From Bacteroidota bacterium (GTDB lineage: Bacteria; Bacteroidota; Bacteroidia; Chitinophagales; Chitinophagaceae): a stretch of DNA of 64,000 bases. This document shows, piece by piece, positions 28,506 to 37,310 of the stretch; positions within the stretch are counted from its first letter, which is position 1; the number at the start of each line of letters is the position of its first letter. The notes under the pieces were generated by a model that did no database searches, was not told where the DNA came from, and was given only the letters and a program-made list of their open reading frames with translations. The position numbers and the translations under genes were made by a program. The DNA lies in NCBI GenBank assembly GCA_005882315.1, contig VBAR01000006.1:62001-126000 (forward strand), given 5' to 3'.

Positions 28506-30959
28506 ATGAGAAAGATTCTGACTCTACTGACAGTCGCACTAACCTTATCCATCGTCAGTTTGGCTCAATTGAAAAATGGACGAATAGCTGGAAAAGTAAT
28601 TGACGGCAACACTAAAACCATTGAGTCCGCCACCATTACTTTAATAAAAGCAAAAGATTCTTCTGTTGCAAAAATTTCTGTTGCTAACAAAGAAGGAAAT
28701 TTTGTTTTTGAAAATGTAGCTGAAGGAAGTTATATGGTTTCAATTACTGCTGTTGGTCATGCAAAAGGTTTCTCAGAAAAATTTGAGATCAATTCTGCTA
28801 ATTCATCTGTTACATTAAAAACAATTGAATTGATTCCTGTTTCAAAGGAACTAAGCGGCGTTTCAGTAGCTGCCAAAAAACCTTTGATAGAGCAAAAGAT
28901 TGATAGAACGATCGTGAATGTAGAAGCTTCAGCATCTAACGTAGGTACATCTGCATTAGAAGTATTGGAAAAATCTCCTGGTATTTCTGTTGATAAAGAT
29001 GGCAACATCAGCCTGAAAGGAAAACAAGGGGTGCAGGTTTATATTGATGGCCGTCCTTCTTATTTATCAGGTACTGATTTGGCAAATTATCTGCGCAGCA
29101 TTGGTAGTAATCAACTTGATCAGATCGAGATCATGACCAATCCTCCGGCAAAATATGATGCAGCAGGTAATAGTGGTATTATTAATATCAAAACCAAAAA
29201 GACCAAGCAATTAGGTTATTCAGGCAGTTTCTCTTCTACATGGAGTCAGGGCCGTTATCCGAAAGTGAATGAATCTTTCATGTTCAACTATAGGAAAAAT
29301 AAAGTAAACCTGTTTACAAACTTGGGATATACTAACCGGAAGAATTTCCAGGACCTCGATATTCAAAGAAAATTTATTGATGCATCTACTGATGAAGTTC
29401 GTTCTCTCTTTGAACAGGAATCAAGAATAAAAGAACATTCTCAGTCCCTCAATACAAAGCTAGGAATGGATTATTTTGTAAATAAGAAAACTACGCTGGG
29501 CGTTGTACTTACGGGATTTTATAACCCCGGTACGTTCAGTAACAACAGTGATGTATTGATCTATGATGCTAACAAGGTGTTGCAAAGCCAGACATTAGCA
29601 AGTACTTCAAATGATAAGAAATGGAAAAACTTCAGTGGTAATTTTAATTTCCGTCATGTCTTTGATTCTACAGGTAAAGAATTAACAGCAGACCTTGATT
29701 ATATCAATTATAAGAGTGAAAATGCACAGTATCTGATCAATGCTTATTATGATACACATGGTGATCCTATTGCCAAAGCAGATACATTGTTGGGTAGCTT
29801 ACCGCAGAATATAAATATCCTCACGGCTAAGATGGATTATTTACATCCGATGAAGAAAGGTGCAAAGTTTGAAGCAGGTGTTAAAACCAGTTTTGTAAAA
29901 ACAGATAACAATGCAATCTATGACAGCCTGAACTACGGCATTAAAGTCCCTGATATCGGGAGAAGTAATCATTTTATTTATGAGGAGAATGTGAATGCTG
30001 CGTATGTGAATTTTTCAAAACCACTCAGCAAAAAATTAACCGGGCAGTTTGGTTTGAGATTAGAAAATACAATTGCAAAAGGAAACCTCATAACAACTGG
30101 CGAGAAATTCAACCGGAACTATACACAGCTTTTCCCTACTGCTTACTTCCAATACGTAGTAAATAAAAACAACAATCTTGGATTAAATTATGGCCGTCGT
30201 ATCAATCGTCCAAATTATCAAGATCTGAATCCATTTATTATGTTCCTTGATAAATACACATTTGAACAGGGTAATCCGAACTTGCAACCACAGTTTTCAC
30301 ACAATGTAGAGTTGAGTCATACATACAAATCATTTTTAACAACAACATTGAACTATACACGTACTACCGACATCATCAATGAAGTATTGGAGCAGAATAC
30401 AGACGAGAATGAAACTTTTATAAAGAAAGCAAATATTGCAAAGCAACGACAGTATGGAATAGCTGTAAGTGCAAATGGCCAGGTTACAAAATGGTGGAGC
30501 GGAAATCTATATGTAAATGTTTTCAACAACAAGTTTGAAGGAATTGTAAATGGTGATTCTGTTGAGATCGGCGCTACAACAGCAATGGCGAATATCAACA
30601 ACCAGTTTAAGTTCAGCAAAACATGGGGCGGTGAGTTGAGCGGTTTCTTCAGAACACCGGGTGTGGATGGTGTTTTTAAAATCCAATCAATGGGTATGCT
30701 GAATGTCGGAGTAACCAAGCAGATCATAAAAGGAAAAGGCACACTCAGACTTGTAGTTCGTGATGTATTGTATTCGCAAAAAGCAAAAGGTACTATCAAG
30801 TACAGTAATATCGATGCATCATTCCAGCAGAAACGTGACTCAAGACAAGTTGCATTAGGATTCACTTATCGTTTCAGCAAAGGAAAAGTTGGCGGAGCAA
30901 AAAGAAGAACCAGTGGTGCAAGCGATGAACAGAACCGTGTGAAGGTAGGAGGTGAGTAA
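28506..30959 (+). CDS. TonB-dependent-receptor-like outer membrane beta-barrel protein
   Basis: 817-residue outer membrane protein of the CarboxypepD_reg-like plus OMP_b-brl_3 type. Signal peptide (residues 1-20), regulatory beta-sandwich (GRIAGKVIDGNTKTIESATI), a plug region with VYIDGRPSYLSGTDLANYL and IEIMTNPPAKYDAAGNSG, then a C-terminal barrel. The barrel closes with an Arg/Lys-rich tail KRRTSGASDEQNRV. No paired SusD gene is present, so it is not a classical Sus transporter; siderophore, peptide or polymer traffic are all possible. It is 52-nt-spaced from its -7 element and followed by a strong terminator. A paralog follows. Confidence 0.9.
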   Translation: MRKILTLLTVALTLSIVSLAQLKNGRIAGKVIDGNTKTIESATITLIKAKDSSVAKISVANKEGNFVFENVAEGSYMVSITAVGHAKGFSEKFEINSANSSVTLKTIELIPVSKELSGVSVAAKKPLIEQKIDRTIVNVEASASNVGTSALEVLEKSPGISVDKDGNISLKGKQGVQVYIDGRPSYLSGTDLANYLRSIGSNQLDQIEIMTNPPAKYDAAGNSGIINIKTKKTKQLGYSGSFSSTWSQGRYPKVNESFMFNYRKNKVNLFTNLGYTNRKNFQDLDIQRKFIDASTDEVRSLFEQESRIKEHSQSLNTKLGMDYFVNKKTTLGVVLTGFYNPGTFSNNSDVLIYDANKVLQSQTLASTSNDKKWKNFSGNFNFRHVFDSTGKELTADLDYINYKSENAQYLINAYYDTHGDPIAKADTLLGSLPQNINILTAKMDYLHPMKKGAKFEAGVKTSFVKTDNNAIYDSLNYGIKVPDIGRSNHFIYEENVNAAYVNFSKPLSKKLTGQFGLRLENTIAKGNLITTGEKFNRNYTQLFPTAYFQYVVNKNNNLGLNYGRRINRPNYQDLNPFIMFLDKYTFEQGNPNLQPQFSHNVELSHTYKSFLTTTLNYTRTTDIINEVLEQNTDENETFIKKANIAKQRQYGIAVSANGQVTKWWSGNLYVNVFNNKFEGIVNGDSVEIGATTAMANINNQFKFSKTWGGELSGFFRTPGVDGVFKIQSMGMLNVGVTKQIIKGKGTLRLVVRDVLYSQKAKGTIKYSNIDASFQQKRDSRQVALGFTYRFSKGKVGGAKRRTSGASDEQNRVKVGGE

Positions 30960-31254
30960 TTCTATAATTTAAAATTTATTACATAGCCATAAAACAATCT
31001 TGTGAAGTCTGTCAGTAGTAGTTTGGAATTTTCAAGAGAGCAAAGCCCGTTTTTATAAAACGGGCTTTTGCTTTTAACAATTTTTCACATTCAGTTTAGA
31101 TTATATAGGATTCTTACCGCTTGTGTATAGGAACATGCTATTTACCCTTCAACACAATATCTACGAAACTTGTCATATTTCTTTTCGTTCAATCAGTTAT
31201 TCATAGCAATTTTATACAGTAGCCAATTTTATTATTTAAAGTATAGCCAATTGT
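30960..31254. other. Intergenic stretch between the two OMP paralogs
   Basis: Contains the terminator at 31042-31070. The remaining AT-rich leader of the second OMP gene (about 180 nt) shows no ORF and no clear consensus promoter. Confidence 0.55.
31042..31070 (+). terminator. Terminator after the first OMP gene
   Basis: Perfect stem AAAGCCCGTTTT/AAAACGGGCTTT with 3-nt loop and T-rich flank. Confidence 0.85.
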
Positions 31255-33723
31255 ATGCGTAAACCAACTGTCCTCCTTGCAGGATTATTATTCTGCACAC
31301 TTGTATTTGCCCAGAATAAGATTGGAAAAATTTCCGGGCTTGTCACTGACGATTCCCAAAAACCTTTACAATCAGTTTCCGTGTCATTGCTTCGGGCAAA
31401 GGATTCAGTATTGGTGAAAATTGCTGTTACTGATAAAGAAGGGAAATATGAATTCGAAAATATCAGTGATGGAAAATTCCTGCTTTCTGTATCGTCAATT
31501 GGATTTACGAAAACAATTGGTTCATCAATTGAAATTTCATCTAGCCATTCTTCAATAAAGGCTGAAACCATTAAACTCGTAGCAGAGGCAAAAGGAATGG
31601 ATGCAGTGACGGTTGTTGCCAAAAAACCATTCATTGAAACCAAGATTGATAAAACAGTGGTCAATGTAGACGCATCACCGACCAGCGCCGGTGCTTCAGC
31701 GTTGGAAATATTGGAAAAATCGCCAGGCATTACAGTAGATAATGATGGTAACATCAATTTGCGGGGTAAGCAGGGTGTAATTGTAATGATGGATGGTAAG
31801 CAAACTTTTTTATCGCCCCTTGACCTTGCCAACCTGCTGCGAAATACACCGGCTTCGGCGCTTGACCAAATAGAAATAATGACCAATCCTTCTTCAAAGT
31901 ATGATGCAGCCGGTAATTCAGGTATTATAAATATCAAAACAAAGAAGGGAAAGAATAATGGCTTTAACGGTAGTGTAATGGTGGGAGCAACGGCAAGTTT
32001 TCATAAGCCAGAGAAGTCCCTGTATGTTTTCCCTAAGTCGCAGAACAGTTTCAATTTTAACTGGAGAAAGAATAAGATCAATCTCTTTGGAAATTATAAT
32101 CCCAACTACTTCCGTGGGCAAAATTACCTGACGCTTGACAGTAAGTTTTTGGATGAGAACGGAAATGTAACGGGTTATAACTTTACTGAGACCAAGTTTA
32201 AATTTGGAAACGCTAATCATACTGTAAAACTTGGGCTTGATTGGGATATTACTAAAAAAGATATTGTGGGTATAGTAGTAAGCGGGTTTACATTCAAAGG
32301 CCACCCGACACCGGTTTCAGTAGCCGACCTGGTAGATGAAAATGGGGTGTTGGAGAGCAAGATGATTACAAATATTGATAATGACTTGAAGTTTAAGAAT
32401 GCTACACTTAACCTCAACTGGAAACACACATTTGATTCAACAGGCAGAGAGCTTACGGCTGACTTTGATTATGTGACTTACAGGAATGTTTCCGATATGC
32501 TTCTGACAACTGATTATTATAATAACAACATAGAAAAAGTTGGTGGATCCTTTTTAAGAGGTCATTTACCTGCTGAGATCGATATCTATACTTTTAAAAG
32601 TGATTATACACATCCTTTGAAAAAAGGAAAGATAGAAGCTGGAATAAAAACAAGTTTCGTTAAAAATGATAACCTTGTTAATTATGAAAGAATGGTTGGT
32701 GGCAACTGGGAAACAGATGTAATACGATCCAATCATTTTATCTATGATGAAAATATCAATGCTGCTTATGTGAATTACAGCCGTGAATTAAAAAAGTGGA
32801 CGATACAGGCTGGCTTGCGGCTGGAAAATACAGTTGCTAATGGTAATCAGGTAGTGACCAATCAAAAGTTCAGAAGGGACACTACCAATTTATTTCCCAC
32901 TGCATTTGTAAGCTATAAAATAAATGCTAAGAACTCAATGACCGTAGCTTATGGCCGGCGTATAATGAGACCCAATTACCAGGATCTTAACCCTTTTACT
33001 TATTTCCTGGATACACTTTCTTACAGGCAGGGGAATATATATTTGCGTCCGCAATACACTCATAACATTGACCTTACTCATAGCTTTAATGGCAAATTTA
33101 TTACAACCCTAAACTTTAATACAACAGATGATATCATTTCTCAAATAGTGAAACAAGAGCCGAATAGCAAAATAAGATTCCTTACAGTTGATAATGTAGC
33201 CAGCTTCAGGAACATAGGAATTTCTATCACCGCACCAATTACTGTTGCTAAATGGTGGAATGCAAATGTCTTTACGAATGTGTACAATAATCGTTACAAA
33301 GGAGTGTATGACACATTCGATATAGATATGTCATATACCACATTTACTATAAATATTACGAACAGCTATACTTTTAAAAAAGGATGGACCGGCGAGATTA
33401 GTGGATTTTACAGACATAAAGCATTAAATGGTCTTACAAAAATGGAGGCAGTATATCAAATGAGCCTGGGTGTGCAAAAGCAAATAATGAAAGGCAAGGG
33501 TACATTACGTTTAAATGTTCGTGATCCCTTTGCATGGCAGGTATTTGAAGGAAGAAATGAGTATGGGTTAATAAGCGGAGGCTTCCGTGCCCGGCCGGAT
33601 GTGCGCCAGGTTTCTACCAGCTTCACATGGCGCTTTGGTAAAAATGGCCAGCAAAACCAAACCCGGCGCCGCAATGCAAGTTCGCAGGATGAACAGAACA
33701 GGGTAGGGCAGGGCGGACAATAA
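31255..33723 (+). CDS. TonB-dependent-receptor-like outer membrane beta-barrel protein (paralog)
   Basis: 822-residue paralog of the preceding gene with the same order of parts: signal peptide, CarboxypepD_reg-like domain (GKISGLVTDDSQKPLQSVSV), a plug with MDGKQTFLSPLDLANLL and IEIMTNPSSKYDAAGNSG, barrel, and a basic Asn/Gln-rich tail RRRNASSQDEQNRVGQGGQ. Both share YGRRI-RPNYQDLNPF, a barrel motif of this family. The two probably arose by tandem duplication followed by divergence. Each has its own terminator, so they can be expressed separately. Ligand unknown. Confidence 0.9.
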   Translation: MRKPTVLLAGLLFCTLVFAQNKIGKISGLVTDDSQKPLQSVSVSLLRAKDSVLVKIAVTDKEGKYEFENISDGKFLLSVSSIGFTKTIGSSIEISSSHSSIKAETIKLVAEAKGMDAVTVVAKKPFIETKIDKTVVNVDASPTSAGASALEILEKSPGITVDNDGNINLRGKQGVIVMMDGKQTFLSPLDLANLLRNTPASALDQIEIMTNPSSKYDAAGNSGIINIKTKKGKNNGFNGSVMVGATASFHKPEKSLYVFPKSQNSFNFNWRKNKINLFGNYNPNYFRGQNYLTLDSKFLDENGNVTGYNFTETKFKFGNANHTVKLGLDWDITKKDIVGIVVSGFTFKGHPTPVSVADLVDENGVLESKMITNIDNDLKFKNATLNLNWKHTFDSTGRELTADFDYVTYRNVSDMLLTTDYYNNNIEKVGGSFLRGHLPAEIDIYTFKSDYTHPLKKGKIEAGIKTSFVKNDNLVNYERMVGGNWETDVIRSNHFIYDENINAAYVNYSRELKKWTIQAGLRLENTVANGNQVVTNQKFRRDTTNLFPTAFVSYKINAKNSMTVAYGRRIMRPNYQDLNPFTYFLDTLSYRQGNIYLRPQYTHNIDLTHSFNGKFITTLNFNTTDDIISQIVKQEPNSKIRFLTVDNVASFRNIGISITAPITVAKWWNANVFTNVYNNRYKGVYDTFDIDMSYTTFTINITNSYTFKKGWTGEISGFYRHKALNGLTKMEAVYQMSLGVQKQIMKGKGTLRLNVRDPFAWQVFEGRNEYGLISGGFRARPDVRQVSTSFTWRFGKNGQQNQTRRRNASSQDEQNRVGQGGQ

Positions 33724-33753
33724 AATAGTTCAGAGTTTTCTCATGTGTATACC

Positions 33754-33786
33754 GGCCTTTCTATTCATAGAAGGGCCTTTTTCTTT
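33754..33786 (+). terminator. Terminator after the second OMP gene
   Basis: GGCC-TTTCTAT/ATAGAA-GGGCC hairpin followed by TTTTTCTTTT. Confidence 0.75.
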
Positions 33787-33796
33787 TAAACAATCT

Positions 33797-33804
33797 TACA
33801 TTTG
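33797..33804 (+). promoter_or_regulatory. Probable -7 element of yajQ
   Basis: TACATTTG matches TAnnTTTG 20 nt before the ATG; no clear TTG at the right distance. Confidence 0.4.
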
Positions 33805-33823
33805 ACCGACTAAATTTTTTTGT

Positions 33824-34315
33824 ATGCCTTCATTTGATATTACTTCAAAAGTAGATGCGCAAGCATTGGACAATGCTGTGAATGTAACCTTGAAAGAACT
33901 TACTAATAGGTTTGACTTTAAAGGAACCCATGTGGCGATGGATTTAAATAAGAAAGATTTTAAGATCAGTCTCGAAACAGAAGATGACATGAAGATGCGC
34001 CAGCTTTGTGATGTGCTGATGAACCGTGCCCATAAACAAGGTATCGATCCGATGGCTTTTGATTTTTCAAAAGAAGGCTTTCAAAGTGGTAAGATTTGGA
34101 AAAAGGAAGTAACAGTGAGAAACGGGTTGCCACAGGAAGATGCAAAGAAGATAGTGAAGCTGGTAAAAGACTCAGGATTGAAGGTACAGGCATCCATAAA
34201 TGATGACCTGGTAAGGATCCAGGGTAAAAAAATCGACGACTTACAGGCCGTGATCCAACTATGCAAAACAGCCAATCTCCAATTTCCTTTACAATATGTA
34301 AATATGAGAGATTGA
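33824..34315 (+). CDS. yajQ: YajQ-family cyclic-di-GMP/nucleotide-binding protein
   Basis: 163-residue cytosolic protein matching YajQ throughout: MPSFDITSKVDAQALDNAV at the N-terminus, ELTNRFDFKGTHV, FQSGKIWKKEVTVRNGLPQEDAKKIVK and the ending KTANLQFPLQYVNMRD. The family has two tandem ferredoxin-like folds; a relative in Xanthomonas binds c-di-GMP, and in other bacteria the protein binds nucleotides or tRNA. The role in Bacteroidota is not established. Confidence 0.95.
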   Translation: MPSFDITSKVDAQALDNAVNVTLKELTNRFDFKGTHVAMDLNKKDFKISLETEDDMKMRQLCDVLMNRAHKQGIDPMAFDFSKEGFQSGKIWKKEVTVRNGLPQEDAKKIVKLVKDSGLKVQASINDDLVRIQGKKIDDLQAVIQLCKTANLQFPLQYVNMRD

Positions 34316-34396
34316 TACGTGGATAACCCAGTTGTTTTATGCTTTTTATGTGTAAAAAAAAGTGGAAAAGGAGTGCTAAACAACAAGGTGAAAAAT

Positions 34397-34428
34397 TTGG
34401 AAACCGCTATCTCCTAATGCTATATTCG
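34397..34428 (+). promoter_or_regulatory. Promoter of the small basic ORF
   Basis: TTG (34397-34399) and TATATTCG (34421-34428) with 21 nt between fit the Bacteroidota consensus with one mismatch. The predicted start, near 34435, is 25 nt ahead of the ATG at 34460. Confidence 0.55.
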
Positions 34429-34459
34429 TTTTACAACTGCACGGAGTTTTGGAAACAAA

Positions 34460-34607
34460 ATGAAGTGTATGGAGAAACAGAAATCCGCAAGGAAAGAAGT
34501 TACTCCTGAGATACGGAAGCCCCTCAAAAGGTGAAAGTAACTCACGAAAGCGTCGGGTAAACGGAAAGAAGGCGAAAGCTGGAAAGAAGTTCACTTGGCG
34601 CTTTTAG
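34460..34607 (+). pseudogene. Small, very basic ORF broken by a +1 shift
   Basis: ATG 34460 opens a frame of 24 codons (MKCMEKQKSARKEV...) that stops at TGA 34532. Dropping one A of the A4 run at 34526-34529 joins it to a 25-codon frame ending at TAG 34605 (GESNSRKRRVNGKKAKAGKK, then FTWRF). The joined 48-residue product would be rich in Lys and Arg, as in a small ribosome- or nucleic-acid-binding protein. A consensus promoter lies directly upstream and the rpmE2 promoter starts about 30 nt downstream. I do not recognise the family. The alternative reading is a purine-rich non-coding RNA. Confidence 0.45.
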
Positions 34608-34637
34608 TTTTTATCCCCTTTTTCTTTCAATTTTCAT

Positions 34638-34668
34638 TTGGCACTCCGGCTATCCGGCTTTATCTTTG
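34638..34668 (+). promoter_or_regulatory. Promoter of rpmE2
   Basis: TTG (34638-34640), 20-nt spacer, TATCTTTG (34661-34668). The leader of about 55 nt contains a small hairpin (GTACG/CGTAC at 34690-34708). Confidence 0.75.
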
Positions 34669-34728
34669 CCGGCCTAATTATTTAACAACAGTACGGTCGC
34701 AATCGTACACCTTAAAAATCAAAGATTT

Positions 34729-34980
34729 ATGAAACAGGATATTCATCCAAAAGCCTACCGTTTAGTGGTTTTTAAAGATATGAGTAACAGTCACAGCTTT
34801 CTGAGCCGGTCTACTGCTGCTTCAAAAGAAACAGTAAAGTGGGAAGATGGTAATGAATACCCGCTGGTAAAATTGGAGATTTCCAATACATCACACCCGT
34901 TTTTTACTGGCAAAAATATGCTGGTTGATACGGCAGGTCGTATCGACAAATTCAAAAAGAAATACGCAAAGAAAGATTAA
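34729..34980 (+). CDS. rpmE2: 50S ribosomal protein L31 type B
   Basis: 83 residues: [41 protein letters not shown] and [21 protein letters not shown] are the L31 type B signature. It has no cysteine, so this is the zinc-independent form of L31. It has its own promoter. A degenerate copy of a terminator-bearing repeat lies just downstream. Confidence 0.97.
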   Translation: MKQDIHPKAYRLVVFKDMSNSHSFLSRSTAASKETVKWEDGNEYPLVKLEISNTSHPFFTGKNMLVDTAGRIDKFKKKYAKKD

Positions 34981-35016
34981 TACAGTTTTTAAACCGGCAG
35001 AACACTGGTTAAACGA

Positions 35017-35073
35017 TTTGTTTTTCATGGCTATACTTTAAACCTCTTGGTTCTCCGGGGGGTTATTTTTTTA
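35017..35073. repeat. Direct repeat, copy A (hairpin-bearing)
   Basis: About 57 bp that match 35951-36007; the first ~21 bp (TTTGTTTTTCATGGCTAT...) are identical, followed by a GC-rich imperfect hairpin and a T run. This copy sits after rpmE2 and can serve as its terminator. Confidence 0.65.
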
Positions 35074-35089
35074 TATAGCATGTTATGAA

Positions 35090-35788
35090 CTATTCCTTAT
35101 TTAGCTCAATGAAGAGGGCAATCATTTGATCAGTTGTTTTCAAATCCCAATTATTCTTACGGCACAATTCATCAATGCGATCAGACTCAGCATTAAACTT
35201 TTTTTGTAAGAATGATTTGTTGGGTTTCACCAGTATTAGTTGCTTCTTCTTTACATCGAATACATACCACATATCCTGCATCACATATTTTCTTTTCGGG
35301 GGCCCATTGTACACGTAATCTTCTCTTATCAATCGTTTCAGGTATTTAAGTAAATGAAAGGAATTGCCCTCTACAAAGACCTGGTAGAATGTTGCCGAAT
35401 TCTGCGAGGCTTCTTCCGGATAGCCATTTTTAAAGTATGCAGTTTTTAATGCATCATCTTCATAATAATTGAATAGGAAGAAAGTTACCTCTTCAAGAAA
35501 CTCCATGGCCATGGTATCCCGTCGAAAATAAACCTTGTTATTTATGATGTCAAACTTTAGTGGCAGGCTGTCAGCTCTTTTTCCTTTTTTAAAAACAACA
35601 GTTCCTTTGTTCCAGTCATCACTTAAGAAAGGAGAGCCTTCTATATCGTCCGGCTTTATGACGGGTAATACAGCTCCGTAAATGTTATCATAAACACCAA
35701 CTGTTCTGCCGCCGGAAGTGATTACAGAAGTCTGGGCTTTTGTTATTGAAGCAATAACCAATGAGAACAGTAATAGTCTGTACTTCAT
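35090..35788 (-). CDS. Hypothetical secreted protein
   Basis: 232 residues with a signal peptide (KYRLLLFSLVIASITKAQ). The mature part has a WNKGTVVFKKGKRADSLPLKFD segment and a charged C-terminus. The pattern is often seen in unnamed secreted proteins of this phylum, and I can assign no function. It is the only gene between two direct repeats (35017-35073 and 35951-36007), which suggests it may have been inserted as a unit. Confidence 0.75.
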   Translation of the reverse strand: MKYRLLLFSLVIASITKAQTSVITSGGRTVGVYDNIYGAVLPVIKPDDIEGSPFLSDDWNKGTVVFKKGKRADSLPLKFDIINNKVYFRRDTMAMEFLEEVTFFLFNYYEDDALKTAYFKNGYPEEASQNSATFYQVFVEGNSFHLLKYLKRLIREDYVYNGPPKRKYVMQDMWYVFDVKKKQLILVKPNKSFLQKKFNAESDRIDELCRKNNWDLKTTDQMIALFIELNKE

Positions 35789-36086
35789 AACGGTTTGTTT
35801 TATTAAAATTACTTCTTTTATAGTTCTTAATCAGACTATAGACAGGTAAATTGATGACCGGTTTATAAACAAATTCGGTTTGAAAAAAATAATTCCTTAG
35901 CTTAGTCCTGACTCTTCGTTAAACTGTCTTCGGACAGGCTTCGCAAAGAGTTTGTTTTTCATGGCTATACTTTTAAACCCCCTGATTCTTCAGGGGGTTT
36001 GTTTTTATAATTCTCAGTTTGAAAATTGTTTACCACCTCTGTGCCCTCCCGTATTTCTTTCCTTATTTTTGAGCTATCACACTCCC
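35789..36086. other. Intergenic region holding repeat copy B and the leader of the GlmU-like gene
   Basis: No gene seen. It contains repeat copy B with its hairpin (35975-36000), a short palindrome CTGTC-TTCG-GACAG at 35922-35935, and a possible -7 element TATTTTTG at 36064-36071. Confidence 0.5.
35951..36007 (+). repeat. Direct repeat, copy B, with perfect terminator hairpin
   Basis: Same unit as copy A. Here the hairpin is an 11-bp perfect stem AAACCCCCTGA/TCAGGGGGTTT with a 4-nt loop and a T-rich 3' flank, so it would terminate + strand transcripts. Confidence 0.7.
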
Positions 36087-37265
36087 ATGAACAAAATCAT
36101 TTTCACAGAAGAATTCTGCCAACCGGAAAACCTCTACCCGTTTACATTGACGCGGCAGATACAGGACATACGTGTCGGTATTCTTACTATTAGAGAAAAA
36201 TGGGAACGAATGTTGGGTATGTCTTCATATGACCGAAAGGAAGATGACTATAAAGATCTCGACCGGAGCATTCATCTTTCTGACATAGCAGATGATGATA
36301 CCTGTTTTATGATTCATGGCAATGTTTTGCCAACCCCACAACTAATTCGTACGATCAAACAGCTGAAGAATGGTGAATTTATTTCAGCGAAAGGAACTAC
36401 TGGCATTGTTTTCAGGTTTACAAAAAAAGAAATAACAGGAAAGCATAAAGTGAAAGTGACGAAGTCAGTTGATTTTGATGGTGAAGTAAAAACGATCCAT
36501 TATCCATGGGATATTTTTCATTTGAATGATTGGGCAATACGCCACGATTTTTTATTACTAAAGGGAAAAAGAAAATCACAACGCATTTCCAAAACAAATA
36601 AAGTAAGCAGTCCTTTACAGGTTTTTATTGAAAAAGGCGCAAAGGTTGAGCATGCTATTATCAATGCATCCACTGGTCCTGTATATATCGGTGCCGGTGC
36701 AGAAGTAATGGATGGCTGTTTGATCCGAGGGCCATTTGCATTGGGAGAAAATGCCTGCTTGAAAATGGGTTCTAAAATTTATGGAGCTGTTTCTCTAGGG
36801 CCATCTTCAGTATGCGGTGGTGAAATAAAGAACTCAGTAGTATTTGGATTTAGTAACAAAGCCCATGATGGTTATTTAGGTGATTCAATAATAGGTGAGT
36901 GGTGTAATTTGGGGGCCGGCACTACAAATTCAAATATGAAGAATAATGCCAGCGATGTAAGAGTGTGGACGCCGAAAGGTGAGTTGAATGTGGGAAGAAA
37001 ATGTGGCGTAATGATGGGTGATTACACACATACTTCAATTAATACTTCTATCAACACAGGAACGGTAATCGGTGTTTGCGCTAATGTATTTGGAGCAGGA
37101 CTCACTCCCAAGTATATACCTTCTTTTGCATGGGGCAGCGATGGAGTTAATCGTTATGATTTTGAAAAAGCATTATTGGATATTGAAGATTGGAAAAAAA
37201 TGAAGGGCAAAAGCCTTGAACAAAACGAAAAGAAAATCCTGAAGCATATTTTCCAGAACTTCTGA
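36087..37265 (+). CDS. GlmU-family putative sugar nucleotidyltransferase
   Basis: 392 residues with an N-terminal region MNKIIFTEEFCQPENLYPFTLTRQIQDIRVGILTIREKW, typical of the Bacteroidota alternative GlmU-like family. The C-terminal half is a left-handed beta-helix with hexapeptide repeats (GPVYIGAGAEVMDGCLIRGP, LGENACLKMGSKIYG, IIGEWCNLGAGTTNSNMKNN). I chose ATG 36087; the same frame is open to 35952, but that part runs through the terminator hairpin. Probably acts in UDP-GlcNAc or related activated sugar synthesis, although the classical nucleotidyltransferase GxGTRM loop is not visible. tpiA follows 45 nt downstream. Confidence 0.85.
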   Translation: MNKIIFTEEFCQPENLYPFTLTRQIQDIRVGILTIREKWERMLGMSSYDRKEDDYKDLDRSIHLSDIADDDTCFMIHGNVLPTPQLIRTIKQLKNGEFISAKGTTGIVFRFTKKEITGKHKVKVTKSVDFDGEVKTIHYPWDIFHLNDWAIRHDFLLLKGKRKSQRISKTNKVSSPLQVFIEKGAKVEHAIINASTGPVYIGAGAEVMDGCLIRGPFALGENACLKMGSKIYGAVSLGPSSVCGGEIKNSVVFGFSNKAHDGYLGDSIIGEWCNLGAGTTNSNMKNNASDVRVWTPKGELNVGRKCGVMMGDYTHTSINTSINTGTVIGVCANVFGAGLTPKYIPSFAWGSDGVNRYDFEKALLDIEDWKKMKGKSLEQNEKKILKHIFQNF

Positions 37266-37310
37266 GGATAAAAAATAAACAACAATAAATAAAAGATAAC
37301 AGGAAAAATT

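Noticed and set aside
30353-30865. Minus-strand ORF of 170 codons in the first OMP gene
   Set aside because: Antisense shadow of a real gene; composition is that of complemented OMP codons.
31236-31937. Minus-strand ORF of 233 codons in the second OMP gene
   Set aside because: Antisense to the signal, regulatory and plug domains of the OMP; no homology pattern seen.
34435-34610. Purine-rich stretch as a 6S-like or other structured RNA
   Set aside because: I found one 7-bp pairing (AGTTACT/AGTAACT) but no long closing stem. The frame-broken basic ORF explains the composition better, although not with certainty.
35952-36086. N-terminal extension of the GlmU-like protein
   Set aside because: The extra frame runs through a strong terminator hairpin, and the conserved N-terminus begins at 36087.
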